Positions 32,341-40,942 of a DNA stretch of 64,000 bases are shown here, one piece after another. A program made the position numbers and the translations under genes. The DNA lies in NCBI GenBank assembly GCA_017503075.1, contig JAFVTU010000009.1, positions 162,959 to 226,958 of the forward strand, written 5' to 3'. The notes under the pieces were generated by a model. The model was given only the letters and a program-made list of their open reading frames with translations. It was not told where the DNA came from and made no database searches. This DNA comes from Paludibacteraceae bacterium. Lineage in GTDB: Bacteria; Bacteroidota; Bacteroidia; Bacteroidales; Paludibacteraceae. Position 1 is the first letter of the stretch; every line of letters begins with the position of its first letter.

Positions 32341-33126
32341 ATGCTACTATACCACTATACATCCGTAGAATGTTTGGAAAGTATTTGGAGATCAAAGAAG
32401 TTAAGATTTTCACCAGCTAAAAACACAAATGATTTCTTTGAACGATTCAAAACATTTGTTTTAACTCAAGATACATTTATGTGTGATGGTTATCCATTAG
32501 ATAGAGATCAGTTTGATAATTTTGATGAAAAAATAAGAGAAGAATTAAACAATTATAAACAAGTAAGTTTCTCTTATGATTATAATAATGGTATGAAAGG
32601 ATATGCATCGCCAATGATGTGGGGGCAATATGCATGGAGGAAGAACAAAGTTGGAAGTTGGCAAAATGGTGTATGTTTGGCGATTGATAGCGAAAAAATC
32701 AAAGAACCAGCATTCAAAATATATTCTAACAAAATTTTTTATAATTCGGTGATTGATACGCCACGAGTTGAAAACATAGATTATACAAAGGAGGGAGCGG
32801 CAGCCCTCTTCGTCGCAAGAAATATTCATGCATACTTTTTTACAAAACATAAGCATTGGGAACATGAAAATGAATATAGATATATTTGTAAACACGAAGT
32901 GGAATTAGATATTAGTGAAGCAATCATAAGTATTTATACATTGTGGGACGATTATACTCCTTTAGAAGATATAAAATCCATTGTCAATAACAATTCTCTT
33001 ATTAGATTAGTGTCACTAAGTGATTTTAGAGTTCAAGAAGACGAACCTTATTCGCTGAAAGAAATTGATGATTTACAAGAAGAAATGAAAACATATAACT
33101 TATCGCATAAAGATATATGTGTATAA
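32341..33126 (+). CDS. DUF2971 family protein
   Basis: 261 aa. The N-terminus LLYHYTSVECLESIWRSKKLRFSPAKNTND, the MMWGQYA...GVCLAID block (about 93-117) and the KHWEHENEYRYI motif (about 173-184) are the DUF2971 hallmarks. The YHYTS opening is reminiscent of DarT-like ADP-ribosyltransferases, but activity is unproven. DUF2971 genes are often found in variable or defence-type loci. No signal peptide. Co-transcribed with the GIY-YIG gene 14 bp upstream. A/T-rich. Confidence 0.82.
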   Translation: MLLYHYTSVECLESIWRSKKLRFSPAKNTNDFFERFKTFVLTQDTFMCDGYPLDRDQFDNFDEKIREELNNYKQVSFSYDYNNGMKGYASPMMWGQYAWRKNKVGSWQNGVCLAIDSEKIKEPAFKIYSNKIFYNSVIDTPRVENIDYTKEGAAALFVARNIHAYFFTKHKHWEHENEYRYICKHEVELDISEAIISIYTLWDDYTPLEDIKSIVNNNSLIRLVSLSDFRVQEDEPYSLKEIDDLQEEMKTYNLSHKDICV

Positions 33127-33189
33127 TCGGATTTATAGGCTTGGATATCATCACTTCCCGCGTGTTATATATATGATCTTTCCCCCCCC

Positions 33190-33320
33190 TCGAATACCAT
33201 CCGAGCCTCTAGTGTGGCTAGAACTCCTAGTGCTACTACCTCTCCCACCACTCGTCCAGTGCTCGGCGCTAATTCGCCGAGTAAATATTCTTCCACTACG
33301 CTCGACGGTGTCCCGTCTCG
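33190..33320. repeat. Hairpin array right of the A/T-rich island
   Basis: CTCGGCGCTAATTCGCCGAG (33262-33281) matches 30673-30692 at 19 of 20 bases, and the following GAGTAAATATTCTTCCA is identical to 30734-30750. No gene is seen from 33127 to 33493. Confidence 0.8.
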
Positions 33321-33373
33321 CGTGTCCCGACTCCCTAATCTTTAAGTTCTAAACTGCAGCTTTGCTGCCCGCC

Positions 33374-33403
33374 TTTACACTCTACACCCTACACTTTACA
33401 CCC
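33374..33403. repeat. Short tandem CTACACC/TTTACAC words
   Basis: TTTACACTCTACACCCTACA and CTTTACACC in near-tandem register; same word family as the arrays at 17761 and 27171. Confidence 0.65.
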
Positions 33404-33405
33404 CC

Positions 33406-33440
33406 AAAAATCGCATAGCCCTTGTGCATATGCGATTTTT
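33406..33440 (+). terminator. Terminator hairpin overlapping the cobB promoter
   Basis: AAAAATCGCATA / TATGCGATTTTT with an 11-nt loop and long T-run. The -33 element of the cobB promoter lies in its loop. Confidence 0.8.
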
Positions 33441-33452
33441 TTTGTATCTTTG
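33422..33452 (+). promoter_or_regulatory. Promoter of cobB
   Basis: TTG (33422-33424), 20-bp spacer, TATCTTTG (33445-33452), 41 bp before the ATG. Confidence 0.8.
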
Positions 33453-33493
33453 CACTCGATAATCATAACATTAACCACTAACACCCATTTATT

Positions 33494-34195
33494 ATGACTA
33501 AGAAAATCGTTGTTTTTACAGGAGCAGGCGTATCCGCGGAGAGCGGATTAGGTACTTTTCGTGGCTCTGACGGCATGTGGGACCGCTACCGCATAGAAGA
33601 TGTATGCACCCACGATGCATGGCTCAATAATCCCCAACTCTGTGTTGAGTTCTACAACATGCGCCGTCGCGAAGCCCTTGCAGCTCAACCCAATGCTGCA
33701 CATTATGCCATCGCGCGCCTACAAGAGGCCATTCCTAACACCCAAGTCATCACCCAAAACATTGACAATCTCCACGAGAGGGCAGGTAGCCACGATGTCA
33801 TTCATCTGCATGGCGAATTGACCAAACTGCGTTCTGAAACCAACGAACTGGCAACCATCAACTTAAATGGTTGGGAGCAACACTATGGCGACCGCCATCC
33901 CGATGGCTCGCTACTGCGCCCTTATGTAGTCTTCTTCGGAGAAGGAGTGCCTTATTTCCCTTTAGCTTGCGAGGTAGCCAGTCAGGCAGATATCCTTATC
34001 GTGGTGGGCACATCGCTCAATGTCTATCCCGCAGCATCCTTGTTGCAATATGCGCCCTCTTCAGCAGAGATTTATGTGATTGACCCCAACACTCCTGAAC
34101 TTGGCATCTACCGTCACCGCGCCCATCACATCCAGAAAAACGCCTCTGTGGGTGTTCCCGAATTGGTAGAAAAACTGATTGAATCCTATAAATAA
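33494..34195 (+). CDS. cobB: NAD-dependent protein deacylase (sirtuin, SIRT5-like)
   Basis: 233 aa. It removes acyl groups from lysines using NAD+. Sirtuin motifs: FTGAGVSAESGLGTFRG (8-24), TQNIDNLHERAG (87-98), catalytic H106 in HLHGEL, and VVGTSLNVYPAASL. Y54 and R57 (YNMR) match the Y-x-x-R signature of class III sirtuins that prefer succinyl or malonyl lysine. The two CxxC zinc pairs of most sirtuins are absent: the region after HLHGEL has no cysteine. Zinc-less sirtuins are known. Monocistronic. Confidence 0.94.
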   Translation: MTKKIVVFTGAGVSAESGLGTFRGSDGMWDRYRIEDVCTHDAWLNNPQLCVEFYNMRRREALAAQPNAAHYAIARLQEAIPNTQVITQNIDNLHERAGSHDVIHLHGELTKLRSETNELATINLNGWEQHYGDRHPDGSLLRPYVVFFGEGVPYFPLACEVASQADILIVVGTSLNVYPAASLLQYAPSSAEIYVIDPNTPELGIYRHRAHHIQKNASVGVPELVEKLIESYK

Positions 34196-34202
34196 GTATC
34201 GT

Positions 34203-34227
34203 TTTTACATAGGCTGTACATGTAAAA
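34203..34227. promoter_or_regulatory. Inverted repeat upstream of the sigma-54 promoter
   Basis: TTTTACAT and ATGTAAAA, a perfect 8-bp inverted repeat with a 9-bp centre. It could be an activator-binding site for the sigma-54 promoter 30 bp downstream or the cobB terminator; the sequence does not decide. Confidence 0.55.
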
Positions 34228-34257
34228 ATATATTAATTTTTCTGCCAATCACATAGT

Positions 34258-34274
34258 TTGGCACGCTATTTGCA
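34258..34274 (+). promoter_or_regulatory. Sigma-54 (RpoN) type promoter of hsp20
   Basis: TTGGCACG-CTAT-TTGCA matches the -24/-12 consensus TGGCACG-N4-TTGCW at every conserved base. Transcription would start near 34286, 80 nt before hsp20. No consensus TAnnTTTG promoter was seen in the gap. Confidence 0.8.
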
Positions 34275-34365
34275 TTTATACCTATGCAAAGGCAAAATGG
34301 CGAGCAACCTAATGAGAGGATGTTGCCATCAAACCTAAAACCTAACTATAAAATTTATTGTTATT

Positions 34366-34803
34366 ATGTTACCTACTATCAAAAGGCAAAACAACTGGTT
34401 GCCAACCATTTTCAACGATTTCTTCAACGACGATTGGTTTCCTATGCGTGCTGTAGCTGCTACTGCGCCCGCTATCAATGTCAAGGAAGATGACAAGGCC
34501 TTCACCGTGGAGATTGCTGCTCCTGGCATGACCAAAGACGATTTCAAAGTCCATGTCAATGACAAAGAGCAACTGGTCATCTCCGTGGAGAAAAAGAAAG
34601 AAACCAAAGATGAAGACAAATCGGCTAAGTATCTGCGCCGCGAATTCAACTACACACGCTTCGAACAAGCATTGCTTCTTCCAGAGAATGTGGACAAAGA
34701 GGCTATCACAGCTAAAGCATGCAGTGGTGTACTATGCATCACGTTGCCAAAATTGGCTACGATACCAGACAAACAACCCACACGAATGATAGATATTCAA
34801 TAG
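34366..34803 (+). CDS. Small heat-shock protein Hsp20
   Basis: 145 aa, standard length. The alpha-crystallin domain spans about 35-130: APAINVKEDDKAFTVEIAAPGMTKDDFKV, then EQLVISVEKKKE, RREFNYTRFEQALLLPENVD and the GVLCITLPK strand with the usual hydrophobic end. It is an ATP-independent holdase. The N-terminus (MLPTIKRQNNWLPTIFNDFF) is the family substrate-binding arm. Regulation by a sigma-54 promoter is suggested by the upstream site. Confidence 0.95.
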   Translation: MLPTIKRQNNWLPTIFNDFFNDDWFPMRAVAATAPAINVKEDDKAFTVEIAAPGMTKDDFKVHVNDKEQLVISVEKKKETKDEDKSAKYLRREFNYTRFEQALLLPENVDKEAITAKACSGVLCITLPKLATIPDKQPTRMIDIQ

Positions 34804-34880
34804 ATATATGTCCGTGAGCGTTCCTTCAAAGAGATAAAGTAATGCTGAGCATTACTAAAAAGAGTGTTTTCATTCATTGG

Positions 34881-34908
34881 ATGAGGTGCAATATCAAATG
34901 CACCTCAT
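34881..34908 (+). terminator. Terminator after hsp20
   Basis: ATGAGGTGCA / TGCACCTCAT, 10-bp perfect stem, then a T-rich tract. Confidence 0.85.
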
Positions 34909-34933
34909 CTTATTTTATGTTACCTATTATATA

Positions 34934-34970
34934 TAAATCCCTTCTCACTGTATGGATGAGAAGGGATTTA
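34934..34970 (-). terminator. Terminator of the DUF4836 gene
   Basis: TAAATCCCTTCTC / GAGAAGGGATTTA, 13-bp perfect stem, just downstream of the converging gene at 34989; usable in both directions. Confidence 0.82.
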
Positions 34971-34988
34971 TTGTATCTGCATAAAATA

Positions 34989-36581
34989 TTATTGTATATT
35001 CCTGCAGGTTTCGCAATCGTCGAAACTGTTGATAAATCTTCTGTAATTGTTTTTGCTTTCGTTCTTTTCCTTAACAGGAGCCGAAGCGTCAATGTTGCAA
35101 TTATAATTTACAACTGCATCACCAATCTTCAATCCATGTGTTAGGATATGAGCAAGTGCATTCTGAGATTTATCGTTGAGATATACTGCTATCGAAAGTT
35201 TGTTTTTTGTAGGAATTTCCAACTCAGCATACTCCATTAACTCGCATAGTGCAAGGCACTTGTCATAAACCTTCATTTCGTGGCAGTCGGCATCGTTTAG
35301 CAAATCATTGAACAATACTTTTACTGCAGGTTCAATATTGAAATATCCGTAAAGGTAAGCCATGAAGGCATGGCGTGCTTGGGCAAATGGATAAGTTACC
35401 TCTTCTGAGTTGTAGCAGAGTTTGTTGGTAAATACACTATAGTCTTGATTTCCACCAAAGCGTACATTGCAACCCAAATCGATGTCATAATCTTCAATTA
35501 CATTATCTACATCTACAACAGAAATAGGCAGTAGGCAAACGAATTCAGGATCGCAATCCAATTTACGACCGCTGATAGAGCCAACAAGGGTTCCGTCCAT
35601 AGCGCGCACGATATCCTCTAGTTGTTCTAGCTCCTCACGCTCTTGGCAAGACATCTTCTTAATTAATGGACGCAAACTTTTTTTGAGTTCGTCCCAATAT
35701 TTGTTGCCATCAACACCCATTGCAAATACGCCCCATAGATTTTCATTAGGCATGCGTTTTAGGTCTGCTAGACGAATACGCTTGTTCCAAACATTGAGAT
35801 TTTTATTGTATGGGCTATCAGTAATCACATTTAATGCCACTTTACCAGATTTAAACTTCAAGTTCATCACAGCTTTGGAGTTGAAGAATTGCTCCAAAAC
35901 TTCGTCCAACTCTGCAGCCAATTCTGGTAATTCACGAGTGATAGTGCACTCAATGGTTCTGCGGTCTTTACTTGATAAATTTTCCATGTTCGCCAATATG
36001 GTTACATCACCACTATGGCAACGCATCCAGCGACCAGCTTTTGTAGTAAAGAAACTCTTTTCTTGCTCAAGTAAATGGCGATAAGTAAGCTTGTTCTCAA
36101 CATTACCGAGCAACAATGTGTTTTCGGTTACAACTCCAGCCAATACATTGTTGATGTATAACCATGATACATTGTCAAACGTTCTTACTTGGAAATTATC
36201 AGCGAGCGAGGAGATAGTTTTTAGAATATCCTCTTTCTCCTTAACTGCAGCTACAAAGAACACATCTTCAGCTGATGGCAATGTGAATAAGTATAGCGGA
36301 TGCCCCAAGTCAATACCTACTTTGGATGGGTTTTCAATTGCATAAGCAATCTTCTTCAATGTTTTGTCCTTCAGATTAAATGAAGCAATTAGATCAGCTA
36401 CGCTTTCTTTCTGGTCCATAAAGTCAGACTTTTGAACTAAGTTCTTTACATCCACTTCTACAACAGACACTGCATTAGCAGGGATGGCTTTCTTGTAGGA
36501 AGGAACACAAGAACTCATCAAAACAGTAATAATGACCATTCCGGCCATCAATAAACTACCAAGAGAAATTTGTTTTTTCAT
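34989..36581 (-). CDS. DUF4836 family lipoprotein
   Basis: 530 aa. The lipoprotein signal peptide ends in LMSSC (C25). The opening SYKKAIPANAVSVVEVDVKNLVQKS, the early GIDLGHPLYLF and the internal WLYINNVLAGVVTENTLLLG are the DUF4836 pattern, a Bacteroidota family without known function. It lies alone between terminators with its own promoter, in converging orientation to hsp20. Confidence 0.82.
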   Translation of the reverse strand: MKKQISLGSLLMAGMVIITVLMSSCVPSYKKAIPANAVSVVEVDVKNLVQKSDFMDQKESVADLIASFNLKDKTLKKIAYAIENPSKVGIDLGHPLYLFTLPSAEDVFFVAAVKEKEDILKTISSLADNFQVRTFDNVSWLYINNVLAGVVTENTLLLGNVENKLTYRHLLEQEKSFFTTKAGRWMRCHSGDVTILANMENLSSKDRRTIECTITRELPELAAELDEVLEQFFNSKAVMNLKFKSGKVALNVITDSPYNKNLNVWNKRIRLADLKRMPNENLWGVFAMGVDGNKYWDELKKSLRPLIKKMSCQEREELEQLEDIVRAMDGTLVGSISGRKLDCDPEFVCLLPISVVDVDNVIEDYDIDLGCNVRFGGNQDYSVFTNKLCYNSEEVTYPFAQARHAFMAYLYGYFNIEPAVKVLFNDLLNDADCHEMKVYDKCLALCELMEYAELEIPTKNKLSIAVYLNDKSQNALAHILTHGLKIGDAVVNYNCNIDASAPVKEKNESKNNYRRFINSFDDCETCRNIQ

Positions 36582-36696
36582 AATGAATAGATATTATTTT
36601 GCATTATACTTTTTTAATTCTTTGCTTGCTGATTAATTGTTTTAAAAAACAGTCTAACACACTGTGTGCTAGAAGGCACTATACAAAAAAACGCCG

Positions 36697-36728
36697 CAAA
36701 GTTAATATTTTTTTTTGAAACTTCCAAA
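36697..36728 (-). promoter_or_regulatory. Promoter of the DUF4836 gene
   Basis: TTTG (36725-36728), 20-bp spacer, TAACTTTG (36697-36704) on the minus strand; leader about 110 nt. Confidence 0.8.
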
Positions 36729-36806
36729 TAATTAGCTTAATAAAGATAAAATATGCCCCATTGTATTGTACTTTTGAGGTTACAATCTCGTCTTTTTGCA
36801 ATTTTG

Positions 36807-36838
36807 TTTGTGTAATCCAAAAAAAAGTAGTACCTTTG
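36807..36838 (+). promoter_or_regulatory. Promoter of glgP
   Basis: TTTG (36807-36810), 20-bp spacer, TACCTTTG (36831-36838), 59 bp before the ATG. Confidence 0.87.
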
Positions 36839-36897
36839 TGCCGCTTTTGCGCAGTCAATGAATTTAAGTACAAAAAAGAATATAAAAACATTAGATT

Positions 36898-39459
36898 ATG
36901 GTTATCAAAGTAAGTAACACCAATCAACCTAATTGGACAGATTTGAATGTACATGCAAATCTGCCAAAGAATCTCAACAAACTTCAAGAAATCGCTACCA
37001 ACCTATGGTGGGTATGGAACTCGGATGCGAAGAATATCTTCCGTTGCATCGACCTCGATGCATGGCATCAAGCACAATCCAACCCTATCGTATTGCTCAA
37101 TACAATCAGTTATGAGCGCATGTTGGAGCTCAGCAAGGACAAAAAGTTCATGGCTCAATTGGACAAAACATATGCCGAGTTCCGCGCATACATGGATGAG
37201 CCAAAAGATCCTAAGAAACCAAGCGTAGCATATTTCTCTATGGAATACGGCTTGACCCATGTGCTCAAGATATACTCTGGTGGTTTGGGCGTACTCGCAG
37301 GCGACTACCTGAAAGAGGCATCAGACTGCAACGTGGACATGACCGCTATCGGTTTCCTCTATCGTTATGGATATTTCACACAAACCCTTTCTCCAGAAGG
37401 ACAACAAATAGCCAAATACGAGGCGCAAAACTTCTCTAACCTGCCTATCACACAAGTGAAGAATGCAGATGGTACGCCAATGATTATTGATGTGCCTTAT
37501 CCAGATCGCTACGTGCACGCATACCTTTGGAAAGTGGCTGTGGGTCGTATCAACCTCTATTTGCTCGATACCGACAATGAGATGAACTCTGATTTTGACC
37601 GCCAAATCACTCACCAACTCTATGGTGGCGATTGGGAAAACCGTATCAAACAAGAGATTATGCTCGGTATGGGTGGTGTGCTCGCTCTCAATAAACTCGG
37701 CATCAAGAAAGACGTTTACCACTGCAACGAGGGTCACGCAGCTTTCATGGGCTTGCAACGTATGCTCGATCTCGTAGAGAAAGAGGGATTGAACTTCCAA
37801 CAAGCATTGGAGGTGGTTCGCGCAAGCGGTCTTTACACCTGCCATACTCCAGTACCTGCTGGTCACGACTACTTCGAGGAGGGACTCTTCTACAAGTACA
37901 TGAGCTCTTTCCCAGCACGCTTGGGTATCGAGTGGCATGACCTCATCGGTATGGGTCGCCAAAACCCAGAGAACAATACCGAGAAATTCTCTATGTCTGT
38001 ATTTGCACTGAACACTTGCCAAGAGGCTAACGGCGTGAGCTGGTTGCACGGCGAGGTAAGCAAGAAGATGTTTGCTCCAGTATGGCCAGGCTACTTCGAG
38101 GAGGAGTTGCATGTGGATTATGTGACCAACGGTGTGCACATGCCAACATGGGCTGCCAGCGAATGGAAAACTATCTACAAAGAGACCTTCCCAAAAGAGT
38201 GGTTTAACGACCAATCGAACCTCGCCATGTGGGCGCCATACAACGAGTTGCCAGAGGAGAAGATTTGGGCTACTCGTATGAGCCTCAAGTGCAAACTGAT
38301 TGACTACTTGAAAGAGCAATTCCGTGACAACTGGATGAAGAGCCAAGGTGATCCTGCTCGTATCGTGCGCGCATTGAACGAGATGAATCCTAATAACTTG
38401 ATTATTGGTTTCGGTCGTCGTTTTGCTACCTACAAACGTGCTCACTTGCTCTTTACCGACTTGGAGCGTCTTGATAAACTGGTAAACAATCCAGACCGTC
38501 CAGTACAATTCTTGTTTACAGGTAAGGCTCACCCAGCAGACGGTGGTGGTCAAGGACTCATCAAACGCATCATTGAGATTAGCCGTATGCCACAGTTCCT
38601 CGGTAAGATCATCTTCTTGGAGAACTACGATATGCGTCTGGCTAAACGCCTCATCTCAGGAGTGGATATTTGGTTGAATACTCCTACTCGTCCATTGGAG
38701 GCATCTGGTACCTCTGGTGAGAAAGCACAAATGAATGGTGTGTTGAACTTCTCTGTGCTTGATGGCTGGTGGAAAGAAGGTTATGTAGAAGGTGCAGGTT
38801 GGGCATTGACCGACAAGCGCACTTATGAGAATCAAGCGCACCAAGACCAATTGGATGCAGCTACTATCTACCAAATGCTCGAGAACGAGATTATCCCAAT
38901 GTACTATGCTAAGAACAGCAAGGGCTACTCTCCAGAGTGGATTCAAACTATCAAGAATAGTGTAACAAAGATTACCCCACGCTTCACTACCAAGCGTATG
39001 ATGGATGACTACTTCGAGAAGTTCTACAACAAATTGGCTAAGCGTCATGCCCTCCTCGGTGCTGATAACTACAAGGTGGCTAAGGAGATTGTAGCTTGGA
39101 AGCAAAACATCGTAGCTCACTGGGATGAGATTGAAGTGGTTAACTCTACTTTCGATGCAGGTGATGCTCCTGTGAATGTAGGTGGCAAATGCAAGGTGGC
39201 AGTGGAGTTGGATACCAAGGGCTTGAACGACAATGGTTTGGGCGTAGAGTTGGTAGCAGTCCGCACTTCTACCCACAACAACGATAAGCTCTACGAAGTA
39301 CAACAACTCGAATTGGTGAAGACCGAGGGCAGCCATCTCTTCTTTGAGGCAGACTATCGTCTTGACTACGCAGGCGGTATGAAGTTCGGTTTGCGTCTCT
39401 ATCCTAAGAACGCACTCCTGCCTCACCGTATGGACTTCTGCTATGTACGTTGGATTTAA
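36898..39459 (+). CDS. glgP: Alpha-glucan (glycogen) phosphorylase, GT35
   Basis: 853 aa. It releases glucose-1-phosphate from alpha-1,4-glucans. The N-terminal DUF3417-type region (about 13-115; LNKLQEIATNLWWVWNSDA) is followed by the GT35 domain: VAYFSMEYGLTHVLKIYSGGLGVLAGD, YHCNEGHAAFMGLQRM, VTNGVHMPTW and RPLEASGTSGEKAQMNG. The lysine near 608 in GEKAQMNG is the pyridoxal-phosphate site by homology. It pairs functionally with MalQ (27222) for glycogen or maltodextrin use. Monocistronic with a strong promoter and terminator; the codon use suggests high expression. Confidence 0.94.
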   Translation: MVIKVSNTNQPNWTDLNVHANLPKNLNKLQEIATNLWWVWNSDAKNIFRCIDLDAWHQAQSNPIVLLNTISYERMLELSKDKKFMAQLDKTYAEFRAYMDEPKDPKKPSVAYFSMEYGLTHVLKIYSGGLGVLAGDYLKEASDCNVDMTAIGFLYRYGYFTQTLSPEGQQIAKYEAQNFSNLPITQVKNADGTPMIIDVPYPDRYVHAYLWKVAVGRINLYLLDTDNEMNSDFDRQITHQLYGGDWENRIKQEIMLGMGGVLALNKLGIKKDVYHCNEGHAAFMGLQRMLDLVEKEGLNFQQALEVVRASGLYTCHTPVPAGHDYFEEGLFYKYMSSFPARLGIEWHDLIGMGRQNPENNTEKFSMSVFALNTCQEANGVSWLHGEVSKKMFAPVWPGYFEEELHVDYVTNGVHMPTWAASEWKTIYKETFPKEWFNDQSNLAMWAPYNELPEEKIWATRMSLKCKLIDYLKEQFRDNWMKSQGDPARIVRALNEMNPNNLIIGFGRRFATYKRAHLLFTDLERLDKLVNNPDRPVQFLFTGKAHPADGGGQGLIKRIIEISRMPQFLGKIIFLENYDMRLAKRLISGVDIWLNTPTRPLEASGTSGEKAQMNGVLNFSVLDGWWKEGYVEGAGWALTDKRTYENQAHQDQLDAATIYQMLENEIIPMYYAKNSKGYSPEWIQTIKNSVTKITPRFTTKRMMDDYFEKFYNKLAKRHALLGADNYKVAKEIVAWKQNIVAHWDEIEVVNSTFDAGDAPVNVGGKCKVAVELDTKGLNDNGLGVELVAVRTSTHNNDKLYEVQQLELVKTEGSHLFFEADYRLDYAGGMKFGLRLYPKNALLPHRMDFCYVRWI

Positions 39460-39480
39460 TCATCACCAACATATACAATC

Positions 39481-39511
39481 AAAAAAGCAACTCATAGCGA
39501 GTTGCTTTTTT
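39481..39511 (+). terminator. Terminator of glgP (bidirectional)
   Basis: AAAAAAGCAACTC / GAGTTGCTTTTTT, a 13-bp perfect stem between converging glgP and asd. Confidence 0.92.
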
Positions 39512-39552
39512 GTTGTTACATTTAGGTGGTGAGTTGGCTACCTAAAATATTT

Positions 39553-40575
39553 TTATTTCTTGATAATTTGCTCCGCGATTTGTACAGCATTGAGTGCAGC
39601 ACCTTTGCGAATTTGATCGCCTACACACCAGAATGTAATGCCATTTTCATTTGCCAAATCGCGGCGAATACGACCTACATACACATCGTCTGTACCACTC
39701 AAATATAGTGGCATAGGATAGGGGAATGTGCCATTGGATTTGGATGGATCATCCATTACTTGCACACCTTTGGCTTTAGTAAGTGCTTCGCGTACTTGTT
39801 CTGGCGTGATTGACTCAGTGGTTTCTATCCAAATCGCCTCTGAGTGAGCTCGCAATGAAGGTACACGCACGCAAGTAGCCGATACGGCAATGTCTGAGTG
39901 CATTATCTTGCGTGTTTCGTGATACATCTTTAGTTCCTCTTTCGTATAATCATCATCTCCAAAGACATCAATCTGTGGGATGAGGTTATAGGCTAGTTGA
40001 TAAGCAAACTTTTGATACTTGACTTCTTCTCCGTTGATTGCTTGACGATATTGCTCCTCTAATTCAGCCATAGCACTGGCACCTGCGCCTGAAGCAGATT
40101 GGTATGACGATACATGGACGCGTTTAATGTGAGAAAGTTCTTCTATTGCTTTAAGGCACACTGCCATTATGATAGTAGTGCAGTTGGGATTGGCTATGAT
40201 ACGTTTACCCCCTTCTTTGATGGCTTGTTGAATATCCTCAGGGTTTATTTCTGGCACAATCAAAGGACATGATTCATCCATACGAAAAGCAGAGGAATTA
40301 TCAATCATAATTGCTCCATGACGGGTGATATCTTCAGCGTATTCTTTTGATACAGAACCTCCAGCAGATACAAAAGCGATGTCAATTCCATGGAAGAGGT
40401 CGCCGTGTTGCAGTAGTTCTACGGTATATTCCTTACCACAGAAGGTATATTTTGTGCCTGCACTGCGTGCAGAACCAAATAGTCGAAGATTGGTGATGGG
40501 GAATTGGCGCTCAGCCAAAATCTTGAGTAGTTCTTGTCCTACAGCGCCTGATGCGCCTACGATAGCGATGTTCAT
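39553..40575 (-). CDS. asd: Aspartate-semialdehyde dehydrogenase
   Basis: 340 aa. It makes aspartate semialdehyde from aspartyl phosphate for lysine, threonine, methionine and diaminopimelate synthesis. NADP-binding [11 protein letters not shown] (7-17), [18 protein letters not shown], the catalytic C132 in IANPNCTT, and the substrate-binding [11 protein letters not shown] and [13 protein letters not shown] segments are present. Upstream lies an 11-bp repeat array instead of an obvious promoter. Confidence 0.95.
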   Translation of the reverse strand: MNIAIVGASGAVGQELLKILAERQFPITNLRLFGSARSAGTKYTFCGKEYTVELLQHGDLFHGIDIAFVSAGGSVSKEYAEDITRHGAIMIDNSSAFRMDESCPLIVPEINPEDIQQAIKEGGKRIIANPNCTTIIMAVCLKAIEELSHIKRVHVSSYQSASGAGASAMAELEEQYRQAINGEEVKYQKFAYQLAYNLIPQIDVFGDDDYTKEELKMYHETRKIMHSDIAVSATCVRVPSLRAHSEAIWIETTESITPEQVREALTKAKGVQVMDDPSKSNGTFPYPMPLYLSGTDDVYVGRIRRDLANENGITFWCVGDQIRKGAALNAVQIAEQIIKK

Positions 40576-40595
40576 AGTATTTGTAAGATATTAGA

Positions 40596-40639
40596 ATCTC
40601 ATAGTAATCTCATAGTAATCACATAGTAACCTCATAGTA
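40596..40639. repeat. Four 11-bp tandem units upstream of asd
   Basis: ATCTCATAGTA, ATCTCATAGTA, ATCACATAGTA, ACCTCATAGTA. The CTCATAG core is shared with the array at 58252-58295. Confidence 0.9.
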
Positions 40640-40648
40640 AAGATAGCG

Positions 40649-40684
40649 AATAAGGCTACCAAAGCAATGCTTGGCAGCCTTATT
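40649..40684 (-). terminator. Terminator of the winged-helix gene
   Basis: AATAAGGCT(G)CCAAG / CTTTGG(T)AGCCTTATT-type hairpin with short loop, immediately after the stop codon of the 40689 gene on the minus strand. Confidence 0.78.
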
Positions 40685-40688
40685 TGAA

Positions 40689-40883
40689 TTAAAGCAGTGA
40701 GATAGTTAATTCTTCTGCCTCGTCAAATGCAACTTTACCTTCGCGAGCCAACCAGCCCAAAGCGAGGTTCAAGTCGTCATTTTTCAATTTTGTAGCTTTC
40801 TTCAAAGCTTTCAGTGTGAGAGCACCACCTTGTAATGCATTCCAGATTAAACCTGCGTTCTCACCAATTTTAGTTGTAATCAT
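40689..40883 (-). CDS. Winged helix-turn-helix domain protein (DUF2582-like)
   Basis: 64 aa, a single small winged helix: MITTKIGENAGLIWNALQGG, LTLKALKKATKL (recognition-helix region), LNLALGWLAREGKVAFDE and a final beta wing. This is the pattern of the DUF2582 family in Bacteroidota, of unknown target. It is separated from fabF by 59 bp that hold a small CGGC-ATA-GCCG hairpin (40920-40930). Confidence 0.82.
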   Translation of the reverse strand: MITTKIGENAGLIWNALQGGALTLKALKKATKLKNDDLNLALGWLAREGKVAFDEAEELTISLL

Positions 40884-40942
40884 AATACCTTTAAAAAATT
40901 AAACAGTTAATATATATTACGGCATAGCCGCGTTGAAATGTT

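Noticed and set aside
34203-34274. Possible chance match for the sigma-54 site
   Set aside because: Considered because 17-bp motifs can arise by chance, but the match is complete, correctly spaced and placed in front of a gene lacking another promoter, so it was kept as a finding.
37321-38553. 410-codon open frame antisense to glgP (and a 256-codon one at 38656-39426)
   Set aside because: Same codon-bias effect in a highly expressed gene. The His/Val/Leu-rich composition is that of an antisense translation.
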